Origin: Bacteroidota bacterium
GTDB taxonomy: Bacteria > Bacteroidota > Bacteroidia > Flavobacteriales > Flavobacteriaceae
Assembly: GCA_027621505.1 (NCBI GenBank)
Contig: JAQCBK010000018.1
Location: forward strand, 1-32,480
Length of the DNA: 32,480 nucleotides
Direction: 5' to 3'
In this document: one piece after another, positions 1 to 11,285 of the stretch
Position numbering within the stretch: the stretch's first letter is position 1
How the letters are laid out: every line of letters starts with the position of its first letter
Notes under the pieces: model-generated
Seen by the model: the letters and a program-made list of their open reading frames with translations, nothing else
What the model was told of the DNA's origin: nothing
Databases searched by the model: none
Position numbers and translations under genes: made by a program

Positions 1-65
1 AGCTCAGTTGGTAGAGCACTGGTCTCCAAAACCAGGTGTCGGGAGTTCGAGCCTCTCAACCCGTG
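1..65 (+). tRNA. tRNA-Trp (CCA), 5' end outside window
   Basis: The window opens inside the D arm. The anticodon stem CTGGT/ACCAG (19-23, 31-35) encloses loop CTCCAAA with anticodon CCA at 26-28, which reads UGG. The T stem GGGAG/CTCTC surrounds TTCGAGC. The 3' acceptor strand AACCCGT is at 58-64 with discriminator G at 65. The CCA tail is not encoded (CAA follows), so it must be added after transcription. The first few bases (5' acceptor strand) are missing from the window. secE starts 18 nt downstream, so the tRNA and the secE operon are probably cotranscribed. Confidence 0.95.
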
Positions 66-83
66 CAAATAGAAAAAGGTAGA

Positions 84-281
84 ATGTCAGTCATTATCAA
101 TTACATTAAAGATTCATTTGAAGAATTGAGAAACAACGTATCGTGGACTCCTCGTATGGAGCTTCAACGACTGGTTGTTATTGTTTTGGTCTTTTCTGTC
201 CTTTTTTCGCTGGCCATTTGGGGAGCCGATACCGTGCTCTCAGAAGTAGTTGGTTTTTATTTTCAATTGATTAAGGGATAA
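84..281 (+). CDS. secE: SecE, preprotein translocase subunit
   Basis: A 65-residue inner-membrane protein, the small essential subunit of the SecYEG protein-conducting channel. It has the compact single-span form: an amphipathic N-terminal helix (SFEELRNNVSWTPRMELQ), in which the NNVSWT motif is typical, followed by one hydrophobic segment at about residues 27-50. The reading frame is open back into the tRNA (36), but a start there would lie inside the tRNA gene. The ATG at 84 gives the normal family length and follows a weak purine-rich stretch (AAAAAGGTAGA). nusG begins 2 nt after the stop, the usual secE-nusG pair. Confidence 0.93.
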   Translation: MSVIINYIKDSFEELRNNVSWTPRMELQRLVVIVLVFSVLFSLAIWGADTVLSEVVGFYFQLIKG

Positions 282-283
282 TC

Positions 284-835
284 ATGGCAGAAGTCGCAAC
301 AAAAAATTGGTATGTTATCAGAGCAGTAAGTGGACAGGAAGCCAAGATCAAGGACTACGTCATGACTGAAATTACTCGTCTTGGACATGCCGATCAGGTC
401 GAGGACATTTTGGTGCCCATGGAGAAAGTTGTTCAAATCCGCAACGGAAAAAAAATCAACAAAGAAAAAGTTTATTTCCCCGGATACATCATGATTAAAG
501 CCAATTTGACTGGTGAAATTCCCCACATTATCAAGTCGGTTACCAACGTTATTGGTTTTTTAGGAGAAACCAAAGGTGGAGAACCTGTTCCGTTAAGAAC
601 AGCTGAGGTCAACAGAATGTTAGGTAAAGTAGACGAGTTGACGATGACCACCGATCACATTGCTATTCCTTTCAGTAGAGGGGAAAACGTTAAGGTAATC
701 GATGGCCCTTTCAATGGCTTCAACGGTAGCATTGAAAAGGTAAACGAGGAAAAAAGAAAACTCGAGGTAATGGTGAAGATTTTTGGTAGAAAGACCCCTT
801 TGGAGTTGAGTTATATGCAGGTAGAAAAATTATAA
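284..835 (+). CDS. nusG: NusG transcription elongation/antitermination factor
   Basis: A 183-residue factor that binds RNA polymerase across the clamp, suppresses pausing and links transcription to Rho or the ribosome. The N-terminal NGN domain begins with the typical WYVIRAVSGQE (about residues 9-19). The C-terminal KOW domain contains VIDGPFNGFNGSIEKVN and ends in the beta strands characteristic of the family. Length is normal for bacterial NusG. It lies 2 nt after secE and 62 nt before rplK, as in most bacteria. Confidence 0.97.
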   Translation: MAEVATKNWYVIRAVSGQEAKIKDYVMTEITRLGHADQVEDILVPMEKVVQIRNGKKINKEKVYFPGYIMIKANLTGEIPHIIKSVTNVIGFLGETKGGEPVPLRTAEVNRMLGKVDELTMTTDHIAIPFSRGENVKVIDGPFNGFNGSIEKVNEEKRKLEVMVKIFGRKTPLELSYMQVEKL

Positions 836-850
836 ATGTTACATATATAT

Positions 851-877
851 GAAGTTTTAGCTTCCACTTAAAACTTC
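851..877 (+). promoter_or_regulatory. Hairpin in the nusG-rplK intergenic region
   Basis: A perfect 9-bp inverted repeat, GAAGTTTTA (851-859) and TAAAACTTC (869-877), with a 9-nt loop. It is not followed by a T run, so it does not look like a terminator. It ends 20 nt before the rplK start. In E. coli the L11-L1 operon is autoregulated by L1 binding to the mRNA leader just before rplK, so this position suits an mRNA control element. The L1 assignment is inference from position only. Confidence 0.4.
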
Positions 878-897
878 TCTAACGTTAATGAATTAAA

Positions 898-1341
898 ATG
901 GCAAAAGAAATAGGAAAAGTTCTTAAACTTCAAGTTCGGGGAGGTGCTGCGAATCCGTCGCCACCGGTTGGACCCGCGCTAGGTGCCGCAGGAGTTAACA
1001 TCATGGAGTTCTGCAAGCAGTTCAATGCAAGAACCCAAGATAAGCCAGGTAAAGTATTACCGGTGGTAATTTCTGTATACAAAGACAAATCTTTTGAATT
1101 TGTAATCAAGACACCTCCGGCGGCCGTTCAATTGATGGAAGCAGCCAAAGCTAAAAAAGGTTCCGGCGAACCCAACAGAAACAAAGTAGCCTCGGTTACT
1201 TGGGATCAAGTAAAAACCATTGCTGAAGACAAGATGCAAGATTTAAATGCATTTACTATCGAATCGGCAATGAAAATGGTAGCCGGTACTGCCCGTTCGA
1301 TGGGATTCACAGTAAAAGGAGAATTCCCATCCAACTCTTAA
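898..1341 (+). CDS. rplK: 50S ribosomal protein L11
   Basis: A 147-residue protein of the GTPase-associated centre at the base of the L7/L12 stalk, binding the 23S rRNA thiostrepton loop. The N-terminal domain carries the conserved [21 protein letters not shown] and the C-terminal domain carries [30 protein letters not shown] (two halves of the standard rRNA-binding domain). Length is canonical. Start ATG at 898 gives [13 protein letters not shown]. rplA follows after 11 nt and is surely in the same transcript. Confidence 0.97.
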   Translation: MAKEIGKVLKLQVRGGAANPSPPVGPALGAAGVNIMEFCKQFNARTQDKPGKVLPVVISVYKDKSFEFVIKTPPAAVQLMEAAKAKKGSGEPNRNKVASVTWDQVKTIAEDKMQDLNAFTIESAMKMVAGTARSMGFTVKGEFPSNS

Positions 1342-1352
1342 TCAAATTAGTT

Positions 1353-2042
1353 ATGGCAAGATTATCAAAAAAACAAAAAGAAGCCAGAGCAAAGTTGGAT
1401 AGTAATTCCCTTTACTCTCTTGCGGCTGCCTCTTCCTTAGTGAAAGAAGTAACCACTACTAAATTTGATGCCTCTGTAGATTTGGCCGTTCGTTTGGGTG
1501 TTGATCCAAAGAAAGCCAATCAAATGGTACGTGGCGTAGTGAGTCTTCCTCACGGTACTGGTAAAGTCCTCTGTGTTTTAGCATTGGTAACCCCTGACAA
1601 GGAAGCAGAAGCCCAAGAGGCTGGTGCTGATTATGTTGGGTTGGATGAATACCTTCAAAAAATCAAAGATGGTTGGACAGATGTCGATGTTATTGTAACC
1701 ATGCCCAGTGTGATGGGTAAATTGGGCCCACTAGGTCGGGTATTAGGACCAAGAGGTTTAATGCCCAATCCCAAAACAGGGACAGTTACCATGGATATCA
1801 AAAAAGCCGTTACTGACGTCAAGGGAGGAAAGATTGATTTTAAAGTGGACAAAACAGGAATCGTTCATGCTTCTATTGGAAAAGTTTCTTTCGAACCCAA
1901 AAAGATCGAAGAGAACGCCAATGAGTTGCTAAGAACCATTCAAAAGTTGAAACCCACCACCATCAAAGGAACATATATTAAGAGCATTTCTATGTCCAGT
2001 ACCATGAGTCCTGGAATTGGCATTGAAACTAAATTGGCTTAG
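1353..2042 (+). CDS. rplA: 50S ribosomal protein L1
   Basis: A 229-residue protein of the mobile L1 stalk at the E site. In E. coli it is also the translational repressor of the rplKA operon. The conserved signature [20 protein letters not shown] (about residues 125-144) is complete, and the C terminus ([20 protein letters not shown]) matches the family. The frame starts at ATG 1353, 11 nt after rplK, and ends 16 nt before rplJ. Confidence 0.97.
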   Translation: MARLSKKQKEARAKLDSNSLYSLAAASSLVKEVTTTKFDASVDLAVRLGVDPKKANQMVRGVVSLPHGTGKVLCVLALVTPDKEAEAQEAGADYVGLDEYLQKIKDGWTDVDVIVTMPSVMGKLGPLGRVLGPRGLMPNPKTGTVTMDIKKAVTDVKGGKIDFKVDKTGIVHASIGKVSFEPKKIEENANELLRTIQKLKPTTIKGTYIKSISMSSTMSPGIGIETKLA

Positions 2043-2058
2043 CCTTAAAATTTAAGGA

Positions 2059-2574
2059 ATGACAAGAGAACAAAAAGCACAAGAAATTCAAGTTCTAACT
2101 GAGGAATTGTCCTCAGCCAAGAACCTTTACTTGACCGATATTTCGGGTCTTGATGCAGTACAAACCTTTGCATTACGCAGGGCATGTTTTAAGGCAAACA
2201 TCAAATTGTCTGTTGTAAAAAACACTTTGTTGGCAAAAGCAATGGAAGCCTCTGAAAAAGATTTTGGAGACCTACAAGATGTTTTGAAAGGCAATACCTC
2301 TTTGATGTTTTCAGAGGTTGGAAATGCTCCAGCAAAACTGATCAAAGATTTTCGAAAAAAATCAGAAAAACCCGTCCTGAAAGGGGCATTCATTGAAGAG
2401 GCGATCTACATTGGAGATGATCAAATCTCGGTTTTGGAATCTATTAAATCCAAAGAGGAGTTGATCGGAGATGTCATTGCCCTACTTCAATCTCCCGCCA
2501 AAAATGTTATTTCAGCACTTCAATCGGGTGGATCCAATTTATCGGGAATCCTTAAAACATTGTCCGAACGCTAA
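2059..2574 (+). CDS. rplJ: 50S ribosomal protein L10
   Basis: A 171-residue protein that anchors the L7/L12 dimers to the ribosomal stalk. The N-terminal globular part has the typical pattern (TREQKAQEIQVLTEEL, then AVQTFALRRACFKANIKLSVVKNTLLAKA). The C-terminal helical tail that binds L12 dimers is present (VISALQSGGSNLSGILKTLSE). Length is normal. It is 16 nt after rplA, and rplL follows after a 65-nt spacer. Confidence 0.97.
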   Translation: MTREQKAQEIQVLTEELSSAKNLYLTDISGLDAVQTFALRRACFKANIKLSVVKNTLLAKAMEASEKDFGDLQDVLKGNTSLMFSEVGNAPAKLIKDFRKKSEKPVLKGAFIEEAIYIGDDQISVLESIKSKEELIGDVIALLQSPAKNVISALQSGGSNLSGILKTLSER

Positions 2575-2639
2575 TCGTTCAATGACGAACACACAAAAAA
2601 TTATAATTATTTAAAACACGAACATTCAATTTCATAAAA

Positions 2640-3020
2640 ATGGCAGATTTAAAAGAATTCGCAGAACAACTAGTTAATTTGACAGTAAAAGAAGTCAATG
2701 AATTGGCTGATATTTTAAAAGAGGAGTACGGAATCGAACCCGCTGCTGCAGCTGTTGCTGTAGCTGGTGGAGTTGCAGCAGGTGGAGGAGACGCTGCTGT
2801 AGAAGAAAAATCAGAATTCGATGTAGTACTTTCCTCTGCTGGAGGTTCTAAACTTGCAGTAGTAAAATTGGTTAAAGAATTAACTGGTCTTGGTCTGAAG
2901 GAAGCCAAAGAATTGGTTGACAACGCACCAAGTAACATTAAGGAAGCAGTTTCTAAAGACGAAGCTGAAGGACTTAAAAAGTCGCTTGAAGAAGCAGGAG
3001 CTGAGGTCGAACTGAAATAA
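2640..3020 (+). CDS. rplL: 50S ribosomal protein L7/L12
   Basis: A 126-residue acidic stalk protein that recruits translational GTPases. It has an N-terminal dimerisation domain (residues 1-35), an Ala/Gly-rich flexible hinge (about residues 37-55), and the highly conserved C-terminal domain ([20 protein letters not shown] ... [14 protein letters not shown]). A spacer of 126 nt separates it from rpoB and holds two hairpins described separately. Confidence 0.97.
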   Translation: MADLKEFAEQLVNLTVKEVNELADILKEEYGIEPAAAAVAVAGGVAAGGGDAAVEEKSEFDVVLSSAGGSKLAVVKLVKELTGLGLKEAKELVDNAPSNIKEAVSKDEAEGLKKSLEEAGAEVELK

Positions 3021-3041
3021 TTACGACCTATCCACACTATC

Positions 3042-3091
3042 GGTTTAGGCTTTTGGATCAAGCGTCCATGAGTCTAAACCCTTTTGTGTTT
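3042..3091 (+). terminator. First terminator-like hairpin between rplL and rpoB
   Basis: GGTTTAGGCT (3042-3051) pairs with AGTCTAAACC (3071-3080) over 10 bp with one G-U pair. The loop can fold further through TGGA/TCCA (3054-3057, 3065-3068). A T-rich stretch follows (CTTTTGTGTTT). It begins 21 nt after the rplL stop. E. coli has a partial terminator at the same place in rplJL-rpoBC that lowers polymerase synthesis relative to L7/L12. A similar role here is inferred from position and shape. Confidence 0.6.
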
Positions 3092-3101
3092 CATACTACC
3101 C

Positions 3102-3124
3102 GATGGGTTTTTACCCATCTTTTT
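3102..3124 (+). terminator. Second terminator-like hairpin before rpoB
   Basis: GATGGGT (3102-3108) pairs perfectly with ACCCATC (3113-3119) around a TTTT loop, and five T residues follow immediately (3120-3124). This is a textbook rho-independent shape, although the stem is only 7 bp. It ends 22 nt before the rpoB start. Together with the hairpin at 3042 it suggests transcription attenuation between ribosomal-protein and polymerase genes. Confidence 0.65.
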
Positions 3125-3146
3125 GGATACTAATAAAAAATTGTAA

Positions 3147-6100
3147 ATGCCGAATCCACAATCCACTAGAGTCAACTTTGCAGCAGCCAAAGACTCACCC
3201 AATTACCCCGATTTCCTTGACATTCAAATCAAATCCTTTAAAGATTTTTTCCAGTTGGAAACCAAATCCGACGAGAGAATTGAAGAGGGTTTGTTCAACA
3301 CTTTTAAAGAAAATTTTCCCATCACAGACACCAGAAATCAGTTTGTGCTGGAATTTATAGATTACTTTGTAGATCCGCCGAGATACTCTATACAAGAGTG
3401 TATAGAAAGAGGCTTGACCTACTCTGTACCCCTTAAAGCTCGATTGAAGCTTTTTTGTACCGATCCGGAACACGAAGATTTCGAAACCATCGTCCAAGAT
3501 GTGTTTTTGGGAACCATACCCTACATGACTCCCAGTGGGACTTTTGTAATCAATGGAGCGGAACGAATTGTTGTATCCCAATTGCACCGTTCTCCAGGGG
3601 TCTTTTTCGGACAATCTTTCCACGCCAATGGTACCAAGCTCTATTCGGCAAGAGTGATACCGTTCAAAGGTTCATGGATTGAATTTGCTACGGACATTAA
3701 CAGTGTCATGTATGCCTACATTGACAGAAAGAAAAAATTACCCGTTACCACGCTTTTTAGAGCCATTGGTTACGAAAGTGACAAAGACATTTTAGAGATA
3801 TTTGATCTGGCAGAAGAGGTAAAAGTTTCAAAAACTGGACTCAAAAAAGTACTTGACCGCAAACTCGCTGCTCGTGTGTTGAAGACTTGGCACGAGGACT
3901 TCGTTGATGAAGATACCGGAGAGGTTATTTCGATTGAAAGAAACGAGATCATCATTGATCGGGATACTTTAATCGATAAAGAGCATATCGATATGATTCT
4001 TGATGCCGATGTGAAAACCATTCTCCTGCACAAAGAGGATGCCCATATGGCTGATTATGCGATCATCCACAACACCCTTCAAAAAGACCCCACCAATTCT
4101 GAAAAGGAAGCCGTGGAGCACATTTACCGTCAGTTGAGAAATGCAGAACCACCGGATGAGGATACTGCTCGTGGGATCATCGATAAGTTGTTCTTTTCTG
4201 ACCAGCGTTATAATCTGGGAGAGGTAGGACGTTATCGAATGAACAAAAAACTCAACCTCGAGGTGGAGATGGACAAGCAGGTATTGACCAAATTGGACAT
4301 CATTACCATCGTAAAATATTTGATAGAGTTGATTAACTCCAAAGCTGAAATCGACGATATCGACCACCTTTCCAATCGAAGGGTAAGAACCGTTGGAGAA
4401 CAACTATCGTCTCAATTTGGAGTTGGTTTAGCGAGAATGGCGCGAACCATTAGAGAGCGAATGAACGTAAGAGACAACGAGGTATTCACCCCCATTGATT
4501 TGATCAATGCCAAGACACTCTCTTCGGTAATCAATACCTTTTTTGGCACCAATCAGCTGTCACAGTTCATGGATCAAACCAATCCATTGGCAGAGATCAC
4601 CCACAAAAGAAGATTATCTGCTTTGGGTCCTGGAGGACTCTCGAGAGAGCGAGCAGGATTTGAGGTACGTGATGTTCACTACACCCACTATGGTCGACTC
4701 TGCCCCATCGAAACTCCTGAAGGACCAAATATTGGTTTGATTTCTTCCTTGAGTGTTTTTGCCAAAGTAAACAATCTCGGATTCATTGAAACGCCCTACC
4801 GCAAGGTAGAAGATGGAAAAATTGATCTCAAAAATACCATCTACCTCAGTGCTGAGGAAGAGGAAAATCAGTTGATCGCTCAGGCCAATATTCCTTATGA
4901 TAAGGAAGGTCAAATTTCCTCTGAGAAGGTTATTGCCAGAGATCAAGCTGACTTCCCGGTGGTAATGCCCAACGAAATCAACTATACAGATGTGGCCCCC
5001 AATCAAATTGCATCGATATCGGCTTCATTGATTCCCTTCTTGGAACATGACGATGCCAACAGAGCCCTAATGGGATCTAATATGATGCGACAGGCAGTTC
5101 CTTTGCTTCGCCCAGAGTCTCCCATAGTGGGAACTGGTCTAGAGCAACAAGTCGCTTCTGATTCAAGGGTTTTGATTAATGCTGAGGGCGATGGAGTTGT
5201 TGAATATGTTGACGCCAACAAGATCACCATCAAATACGATATGAGTGAGAACCAATGGCTCATTTCTTTTGATGGAGATAAAAAATCATATGATTTGATC
5301 AAATTCCGAAAAACCAATCAAGGGACTTGTATCAATCTCAAGCCCATTGTCCAAAAAGGAGATCGTGTGGTCAAAGGACAAGTCCTATCTGAAGGATATG
5401 CCACACAGCGTGGAGAGTTGGCCTTAGGTAGAAATATGAAAGTGGCTTTTATGCCTTGGAAGGGTTACAATTTTGAAGACGCAATTGTAATCTCGGAAAA
5501 AGTGGTCAGGGAAGATATCTTTACCTCCATTCATATTGATGAGTATTCAGTTGATGTGCGTGACACCAAATTGGGGACCGAAGAATTGACGGACGATATT
5601 CCCAACATCAGCGAGGAAGCCACCAAAGATTTGGATGAAAATGGTATGATCCGCATTGGAGCTGAAGTCAATCCCGGGGATATCTTGATTGGAAAAATAA
5701 CACCCAAAGGAGAGTCTGACCCTTCCCCAGAGGAAAAACTGTTGCGTGCTATTTTTGGGGACAAAGCAGGAGATGTAAAAGACGCCTCCCTCAAAGCCCC
5801 CCCATCTTTAAGGGGTGTGGTGATTGATAAGAAACTCTTTACCCGATCGGTCAAAGACAAAAGAAAAAGAAATCAAGACAAGCAAGAACTCGAAGTGCTT
5901 GAAGAAAAATTCGAAGTCAAATTCGAAGAACTAAAAGGCGTTTTGATTGATAAGTTATTCGCTATTGTTAACGGTAAAACCTGCCAAGGGGTTCAGAATG
6001 ACCTTGGGGAGGAAATCCTTCCTAAAGGAAAGAAATATACCCTTAAGATGTTGACCGCAGTAGAAGATTATACCCACTTGACCAAAGGGATATGGACCAC

Positions 6101-6956
6101 TACTGATGAGACCAATAAGCTAATTGCGGATCTCATACACAATTATAAAATCAAAGAAAACGACCTTCAAGGATCTTTGCGAAGAGAGAAGTTTACCATC
6201 AGTGTTGGAGATGAACTTCCAGCTGGGGTAAAAAAATTGGCTAAGGTTTATATCGCTAAAAAGCGCAAGCTAAAAGTTGGAGATAAAATGGCGGGTCGTC
6301 ATGGAAACAAGGGAATCGTTGCTCGTATTGTACGTGAGGAAGAGATGCCTTTCCTTGAGGACGGTACCCCAGTAGACATCGTTTTAAATCCGTTGGGGGT
6401 TCCCTCTCGAATGAACATTGGTCAAATTTACGAGACCGTGTTGGGATGGGCTGGACTGAATCTGGGTCAAAAATATGCCACTCCAATTTTTGATGGAGCG
6501 ACCATTGATGAAATCAATCAGTTGACCGATAGTGCTAAAATTCCTCGTTATGGCCACACCTATCTCTATGATGGAGGTACTGGAGAACGCTTTGATCAGC
6601 CAGCTACTGTTGGGGTAATTTACATGTTGAAACTCGGTCATATGGTCGATGACAAGATGCACTCCCGATCCATCGGTCCTTATTCTTTGATCACGCAACA
6701 GCCCTTGGGTGGAAAAGCCCAATTTGGAGGCCAGCGATTTGGTGAGATGGAAGTATGGGCCCTTGAAGCTTATGGTGCTTCCAGCACTTTGCAGGAAATA
6801 TTGACTGTTAAATCAGACGATGTCATTGGTCGTGCAAAGACTTATGAATCCATCGTGAAGGGGGAAACCCTTCCAGAACCCGGACTACCGGAATCTTTCA
6901 ACGTGTTAATGCACGAATTGAAAGGATTAGGATTAGACATCAGATTAGAAGAATAA
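3147..6956 (+). CDS. rpoB: DNA-directed RNA polymerase subunit beta
   Basis: The 1269-residue beta subunit of RNA polymerase. The rifampicin-pocket segment [20 protein letters not shown] starts at residue 470, followed by [20 protein letters not shown]. Residues equivalent to E. coli Asp516, His526 and Ser531 are D476, H486 and S491, the sensitive-type residues. Downstream are [11 protein letters not shown], the catalytic-core segments [14 protein letters not shown] and [12 protein letters not shown], and the C-terminal [20 protein letters not shown]. Length is typical for Bacteroidota. rpoC begins 21 nt after the stop. Two hairpins upstream may tune expression. Confidence 0.98.
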   Translation: MPNPQSTRVNFAAAKDSPNYPDFLDIQIKSFKDFFQLETKSDERIEEGLFNTFKENFPITDTRNQFVLEFIDYFVDPPRYSIQECIERGLTYSVPLKARLKLFCTDPEHEDFETIVQDVFLGTIPYMTPSGTFVINGAERIVVSQLHRSPGVFFGQSFHANGTKLYSARVIPFKGSWIEFATDINSVMYAYIDRKKKLPVTTLFRAIGYESDKDILEIFDLAEEVKVSKTGLKKVLDRKLAARVLKTWHEDFVDEDTGEVISIERNEIIIDRDTLIDKEHIDMILDADVKTILLHKEDAHMADYAIIHNTLQKDPTNSEKEAVEHIYRQLRNAEPPDEDTARGIIDKLFFSDQRYNLGEVGRYRMNKKLNLEVEMDKQVLTKLDIITIVKYLIELINSKAEIDDIDHLSNRRVRTVGEQLSSQFGVGLARMARTIRERMNVRDNEVFTPIDLINAKTLSSVINTFFGTNQLSQFMDQTNPLAEITHKRRLSALGPGGLSRERAGFEVRDVHYTHYGRLCPIETPEGPNIGLISSLSVFAKVNNLGFIETPYRKVEDGKIDLKNTIYLSAEEEENQLIAQANIPYDKEGQISSEKVIARDQADFPVVMPNEINYTDVAPNQIASISASLIPFLEHDDANRALMGSNMMRQAVPLLRPESPIVGTGLEQQVASDSRVLINAEGDGVVEYVDANKITIKYDMSENQWLISFDGDKKSYDLIKFRKTNQGTCINLKPIVQKGDRVVKGQVLSEGYATQRGELALGRNMKVAFMPWKGYNFEDAIVISEKVVREDIFTSIHIDEYSVDVRDTKLGTEELTDDIPNISEEATKDLDENGMIRIGAEVNPGDILIGKITPKGESDPSPEEKLLRAIFGDKAGDVKDASLKAPPSLRGVVIDKKLFTRSVKDKRKRNQDKQELEVLEEKFEVKFEELKGVLIDKLFAIVNGKTCQGVQNDLGEEILPKGKKYTLKMLTAVEDYTHLTKGIWTTTDETNKLIADLIHNYKIKENDLQGSLRREKFTISVGDELPAGVKKLAKVYIAKKRKLKVGDKMAGRHGNKGIVARIVREEEMPFLEDGTPVDIVLNPLGVPSRMNIGQIYETVLGWAGLNLGQKYATPIFDGATIDEINQLTDSAKIPRYGHTYLYDGGTGERFDQPATVGVIYMLKLGHMVDDKMHSRSIGPYSLITQQPLGGKAQFGGQRFGEMEVWALEAYGASSTLQEILTVKSDDVIGRAKTYESIVKGETLPEPGLPESFNVLMHELKGLGLDIRLEE

Positions 6957-6977
6957 TTAAAATATTGCTATTGAGTT

Positions 6978-9900
6978 ATGCCTAGAAATAACGAAATCAT
7001 TACCCAAAAGAAATTTAATAAAATATCCATAGGATTGTCCTCTCCAGAGGTCATCTTGGGCAATTCCAGAGGAGAAGTTCTCAAGCCCGAAACGATCAAC
7101 TACAGAACACATAAACCCGAACGAGACGGTTTGTTTTGTGAGCGTATATTTGGACCGGTCAAAGATTTTGAATGTGCCTGTGGAAAGTACAAGCGCATCC
7201 GTTACAAAGGGATCGTTTGTGACCGTTGTGGGGTTGAGGTCACTGAGAAAAAAGTCAGACGTGACCGTGTGGGACACATCAATTTGGTGGTTCCTGTGGC
7301 ACACATCTGGTATTTCCGTTCGCTTCCCAATAAAATTGGATACTTACTCGGCTTACCATCCAAAAAATTGGACATGATCATTTATTATGAGCGTTATGTG
7401 GTCATCCAACCGGGTAACACCAAAAATGAGGAGGGAGAACCCGTCCAAAAAATGGATTTTTTGACAGAGGAAGAATACCTCAATATCATGGAGCAACTGC
7501 CCCCTGAAAATAAGTTTCTCGAAGACAACGATCCTGAAAAATTCATCGCCAAAATGGGTGCCGAATGTCTGATCGATCTCTTATCTAGGATTAATCTTGA
7601 GGCCCTCTCCTATGAGCTGCGTCATAAGGCCAAAAATGAAACTTCTAAACAAAGAAAAACCGAGGCCCTTAAGAGACTTCAGGTGGTAGAGGCTTTCAAA
7701 GAAGCCAACGAAAACCGGGAAAATCTCCCCGAGTGGATGATCATGAAAGTCATTCCCGTCATCCCCCCCGAATTAAGACCCCTAGTCCCCCTAGATGGTG
7801 GACGTTTTGCTACCTCCGACCTAAATGATCTCTATCGTCGAGTCATCATCCGAAACAATCGTTTGAAACGTCTGGTTGAGATCAAGGCTCCCGAGGTAAT
7901 TTTAAGAAATGAAAAGCGTATGCTTCAAGAGTCTGTTGACTCTCTGTTTGATAACACTCGAAAATCATCCGCCGTTAAGACGGATTCCAATCGACCATTG
8001 AAATCCCTTTCGGATTCCCTTAAAGGAAAGCAAGGAAGGTTTCGTCAAAATCTATTGGGTAAAAGGGTGGACTACTCTGCCCGATCGGTGATCGTTGTCG
8101 GTCCTGAATTGAAGTTGTTTGAGTGTGGCTTGCCCAAGGGAATGGCCGCGGAGTTATACAAGCCTTTTATCATCAGAAAACTCATTGAAAGAGGGATTGT
8201 AAAAACTGTTAAATCTGCCAAGAAGATCATCGACCGCAAAGAACCTGTGGTTTGGGATATTCTTGAAAATGTATTGAAAGGACATCCTGTGCTGTTGAAC
8301 AGAGCCCCCACATTACACCGACTGGGGATTCAAGCCTTTCAACCTAAATTGATCGAAGGAAAAGCAATACAATTACACCCCCTAGTATGTACCGCATTCA
8401 ATGCGGATTTTGATGGAGACCAAATGGCGGTTCACTTACCTCTAGGCCCAGAGGCCATATTGGAAGCGCAATTGCTGATGTTGGCCTCACACAATATCCT
8501 CAACCCCGCAAACGGTTCCCCCATTACGGTTCCCTCTCAGGACATGGTTTTGGGATTGTACTATATGACCAAAGCAAGGAAGTCAACACCCAAAGTTCCC
8601 GTCAAAGGAGAAGGTTTGACATTCTATTCTGTGGAAGAAGTACATATTGCATACAACGAAAAGCAAGTGGATCTGAATGCCATGATCAAGATCAGAGCCA
8701 AAGATTTTAACAAAGATGGCGAATTGGTCTATCAGATCATTGATACCACAGTGGGCCGTGTATTGTTCAACGAAGTAGTGCCTGAAAATGCGGGCTATTT
8801 CAATGAGGTTCTGACCAAAAAGAACCTAAGAGAAATTATTGGTCAAATTTTGAAAGTCACCAGTGTTCCAGAAACCGCTGAGTTTTTGGATGAGATCAAA
8901 GACATGGGATATGGATTCGCTTTCAAAGGCGGTTTGTCCTTTAGTTTGGGAGACATCATTATCCCCAAAGAAAAAACAGAAATGATCGAGGATGCAAATG
9001 TCCAAGTGGATGGCATCTCCGGTAACTACAATATGGGGTTGATTACCAACAACGAACGCTACAATCAAGTGATCGATGTTTGGACATCCACCAATGCCAA
9101 GCTGACCGAGCTGGCTATGAAGCGAATTAGTGAAGACCAACAAGGATTCAACTCAGTTTACATGATGTTGGACTCTGGAGCGAGAGGGTCGAAGGAGCAA
9201 ATCCGACAGTTGACCGGAATGCGAGGATTGATGGCCAAACCCAAAAAGTCCAATGTGGGCGGGGGAGAGATCATCGAAAACCCCATTCTTTCCAATTTTA
9301 AGGAGGGATTGTCTATCTTGGAATACTTCATTTCTACCCACGGTGCTCGAAAAGGATTGGCCGATACGGCTCTGAAAACTGCCGATGCTGGATATTTGAC
9401 CCGAAGGTTGGTTGATGTCTCACAGGATGTGATCGTTACCATTGAAGATTGTGGCACCTTGAGGGGGATTGATATTGAGCCTTTGAAGAAAAACGAAGAA
9501 ATTGTTGAGACCCTTGGTGAGCGAATATTGGGACGAGTTGCATTGCATGCCGTTGTTGACCCCCATACCGATGAAGTATTGGTCAATGCCGGAGAGCAAA
9601 TAACAGAAGCCATTGTCACTCGGATAGAGAAATCGGCGATCAACAGTGTTGGAGTTCGTTCCCCATTGACATGCGAGTCACTTAAAGGGATCTGTGCCAA
9701 GTGTTACGGCAGAAACTTGTCCACCGGTAAAATGGTTCAAAAAGGAGAAGCAGTTGGTGTTATCGCCGCCCAGTCCATTGGAGAACCTGGAACTCAGTTG
9801 ACGCTCAGAACATTCCACGTAGGTGGGGTTGCTGGAAACATCTCTGAGGAAAATCGCTTGGTGGCCAAGTTTGATGGAATTGTAGAAATTGAAGACCTAA

Positions 9901-11282
9901 AAACGGTTAAAGGAGAGGATTCTGAAGGCAATGATGCCAATATTGTGATTTCCAGAACTGCGGAATTGAAATTGGTAGATGTCAAAACTAAAAATGTTCT
10001 CAATACCCATAACATCCCCTATGGTTCCTCCATATTCACCAAAAAAGGATCCAAAATTAATAAGGGAGATGTCATCTGTCAGTGGGATCCTTTCAACGGG
10101 GTTATCGTTTCGGAATTCTCCGGAAAAATCAGTTTTGAGAACATCGAGCAAGGGCTTACTTATCAAGTAGAAATTGATGAGCAAACCGGATTCCAAGAAA
10201 AAGTAATTTCAGAATCTCGAAATAAAAAGTTGATCCCTACGCTGCATATCAAAGACACCAAAGGCAATACCCTCAGGTCCTATAACCTGCCAGTAGGAGC
10301 CCACCTGATCGTCAACGATGGAGATACAATCAAAGAAGGAAAAATCTTGGTCAAAATTCCAAGAAAATCTGCCAAGTCTGGGGATATTACCGGAGGTCTG
10401 CCAAGAGTAACCGAACTATTCGAAGCCCGTAACCCATCCAATCCTGCTGTAGTATCTGAGATCGATGGTGTGGTTTCTTTCGGTAAAATTAAAAGAGGAA
10501 ACCGCGAGATCATCGTGGAATCCAAATTCGGAGACATTAAAAAGTATTTGGTTAAATTATCCAACCAAATTTTGGTTCAGGAAAATGACTTTGTCAAAGC
10601 GGGAATGCCGCTGTCTGATGGATCCATTACACCCACCGATATCCTTAAGATCAAAGGCCCTTCTGCCGTACAGCAGTATTTGGTCAATGAAGTACAAGAG
10701 GTGTATCGACTGCAAGGGGTTAAGATCAACGACAAGCACTTTGAGGTGGTTGTTCGTCAGATGATGAGAAAGGTCAAAATCGATGATCCTGGCGATTCCA
10801 TATTCTTGGAAGGTCAATTGGTTTATAAGACGGATTTCATTGTAGAGAACAACAATCTTTATGGTAAAAAGATCGTAGAGGAAGTAGGTGCATCCGAAAA
10901 CCTTAAAGCCGGACAAATGATTACGGCCCGGCAGTTGAGGGACGAAAATTCCTTATTGATACGAGAAGATAAGGCCCCAGTAGTGGCCAGAGATGCAACC
11001 TCTGCTACTGCCACGCCTGAGTTACAGGGAATCACGAGAGCCTCTCTACAGACCAAATCCTTTATTTGCGCTGCTTCTTTCCAAGAAACAACCAAAGTCT
11101 TGAATGAGGCTGCTGTCAATGGAAAAGTAGATGGTTTGGAAGGATTAAAGGAAAATGTAATTGTCGGTCACAAAATTCCAGCCGGTACCGGTTTGAGAGA
11201 ATACAACAACGTTATTGTAGGATCAAAAGACGAGTACACCAGCTTGTTGATTGACAAGGAAGAGGAAGAAGTTAATATTTAA
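6978..11282 (+). CDS. rpoC: DNA-directed RNA polymerase subunit beta'
   Basis: The 1434-residue beta' subunit. The N-terminal zinc ribbon is visible (C66, C68, C81, C84). The active-site motif NADFDGD is at residues 475-481, its three Asp holding the catalytic magnesium. The second zinc site is C825, C899, C906 and C909. Bridge-helix/trigger-loop sequence is present ([39 protein letters not shown]). The C terminus carries the usual [20 protein letters not shown]. It is in one operon with rpoB and with the DUF3467 gene 3 nt downstream. Confidence 0.98.
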   Translation: MPRNNEIITQKKFNKISIGLSSPEVILGNSRGEVLKPETINYRTHKPERDGLFCERIFGPVKDFECACGKYKRIRYKGIVCDRCGVEVTEKKVRRDRVGHINLVVPVAHIWYFRSLPNKIGYLLGLPSKKLDMIIYYERYVVIQPGNTKNEEGEPVQKMDFLTEEEYLNIMEQLPPENKFLEDNDPEKFIAKMGAECLIDLLSRINLEALSYELRHKAKNETSKQRKTEALKRLQVVEAFKEANENRENLPEWMIMKVIPVIPPELRPLVPLDGGRFATSDLNDLYRRVIIRNNRLKRLVEIKAPEVILRNEKRMLQESVDSLFDNTRKSSAVKTDSNRPLKSLSDSLKGKQGRFRQNLLGKRVDYSARSVIVVGPELKLFECGLPKGMAAELYKPFIIRKLIERGIVKTVKSAKKIIDRKEPVVWDILENVLKGHPVLLNRAPTLHRLGIQAFQPKLIEGKAIQLHPLVCTAFNADFDGDQMAVHLPLGPEAILEAQLLMLASHNILNPANGSPITVPSQDMVLGLYYMTKARKSTPKVPVKGEGLTFYSVEEVHIAYNEKQVDLNAMIKIRAKDFNKDGELVYQIIDTTVGRVLFNEVVPENAGYFNEVLTKKNLREIIGQILKVTSVPETAEFLDEIKDMGYGFAFKGGLSFSLGDIIIPKEKTEMIEDANVQVDGISGNYNMGLITNNERYNQVIDVWTSTNAKLTELAMKRISEDQQGFNSVYMMLDSGARGSKEQIRQLTGMRGLMAKPKKSNVGGGEIIENPILSNFKEGLSILEYFISTHGARKGLADTALKTADAGYLTRRLVDVSQDVIVTIEDCGTLRGIDIEPLKKNEEIVETLGERILGRVALHAVVDPHTDEVLVNAGEQITEAIVTRIEKSAINSVGVRSPLTCESLKGICAKCYGRNLSTGKMVQKGEAVGVIAAQSIGEPGTQLTLRTFHVGGVAGNISEENRLVAKFDGIVEIEDLKTVKGEDSEGNDANIVISRTAELKLVDVKTKNVLNTHNIPYGSSIFTKKGSKINKGDVICQWDPFNGVIVSEFSGKISFENIEQGLTYQVEIDEQTGFQEKVISESRNKKLIPTLHIKDTKGNTLRSYNLPVGAHLIVNDGDTIKEGKILVKIPRKSAKSGDITGGLPRVTELFEARNPSNPAVVSEIDGVVSFGKIKRGNREIIVESKFGDIKKYLVKLSNQILVQENDFVKAGMPLSDGSITPTDILKIKGPSAVQQYLVNEVQEVYRLQGVKINDKHFEVVVRQMMRKVKIDDPGDSIFLEGQLVYKTDFIVENNNLYGKKIVEEVGASENLKAGQMITARQLRDENSLLIREDKAPVVARDATSATATPELQGITRASLQTKSFICAASFQETTKVLNEAAVNGKVDGLEGLKENVIVGHKIPAGTGLREYNNVIVGSKDEYTSLLIDKEEEEVNI

Positions 11283-11285
11283 TCT

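Noticed and set aside
2565-2592. Short inverted repeats GAACG/CGTTC and GTTC/GAAC around the rplJ stop
   Set aside because: Stems of only 4-5 bp with no T-run; indistinguishable from chance.
4552-4620. Possible rifampicin-resistance substitutions in rpoB
   Set aside because: The key positions (equivalents of Asp516, His526, Ser531) are the sensitive-type residues; the Ala at the Ser522 equivalent is not by itself evidence of resistance.
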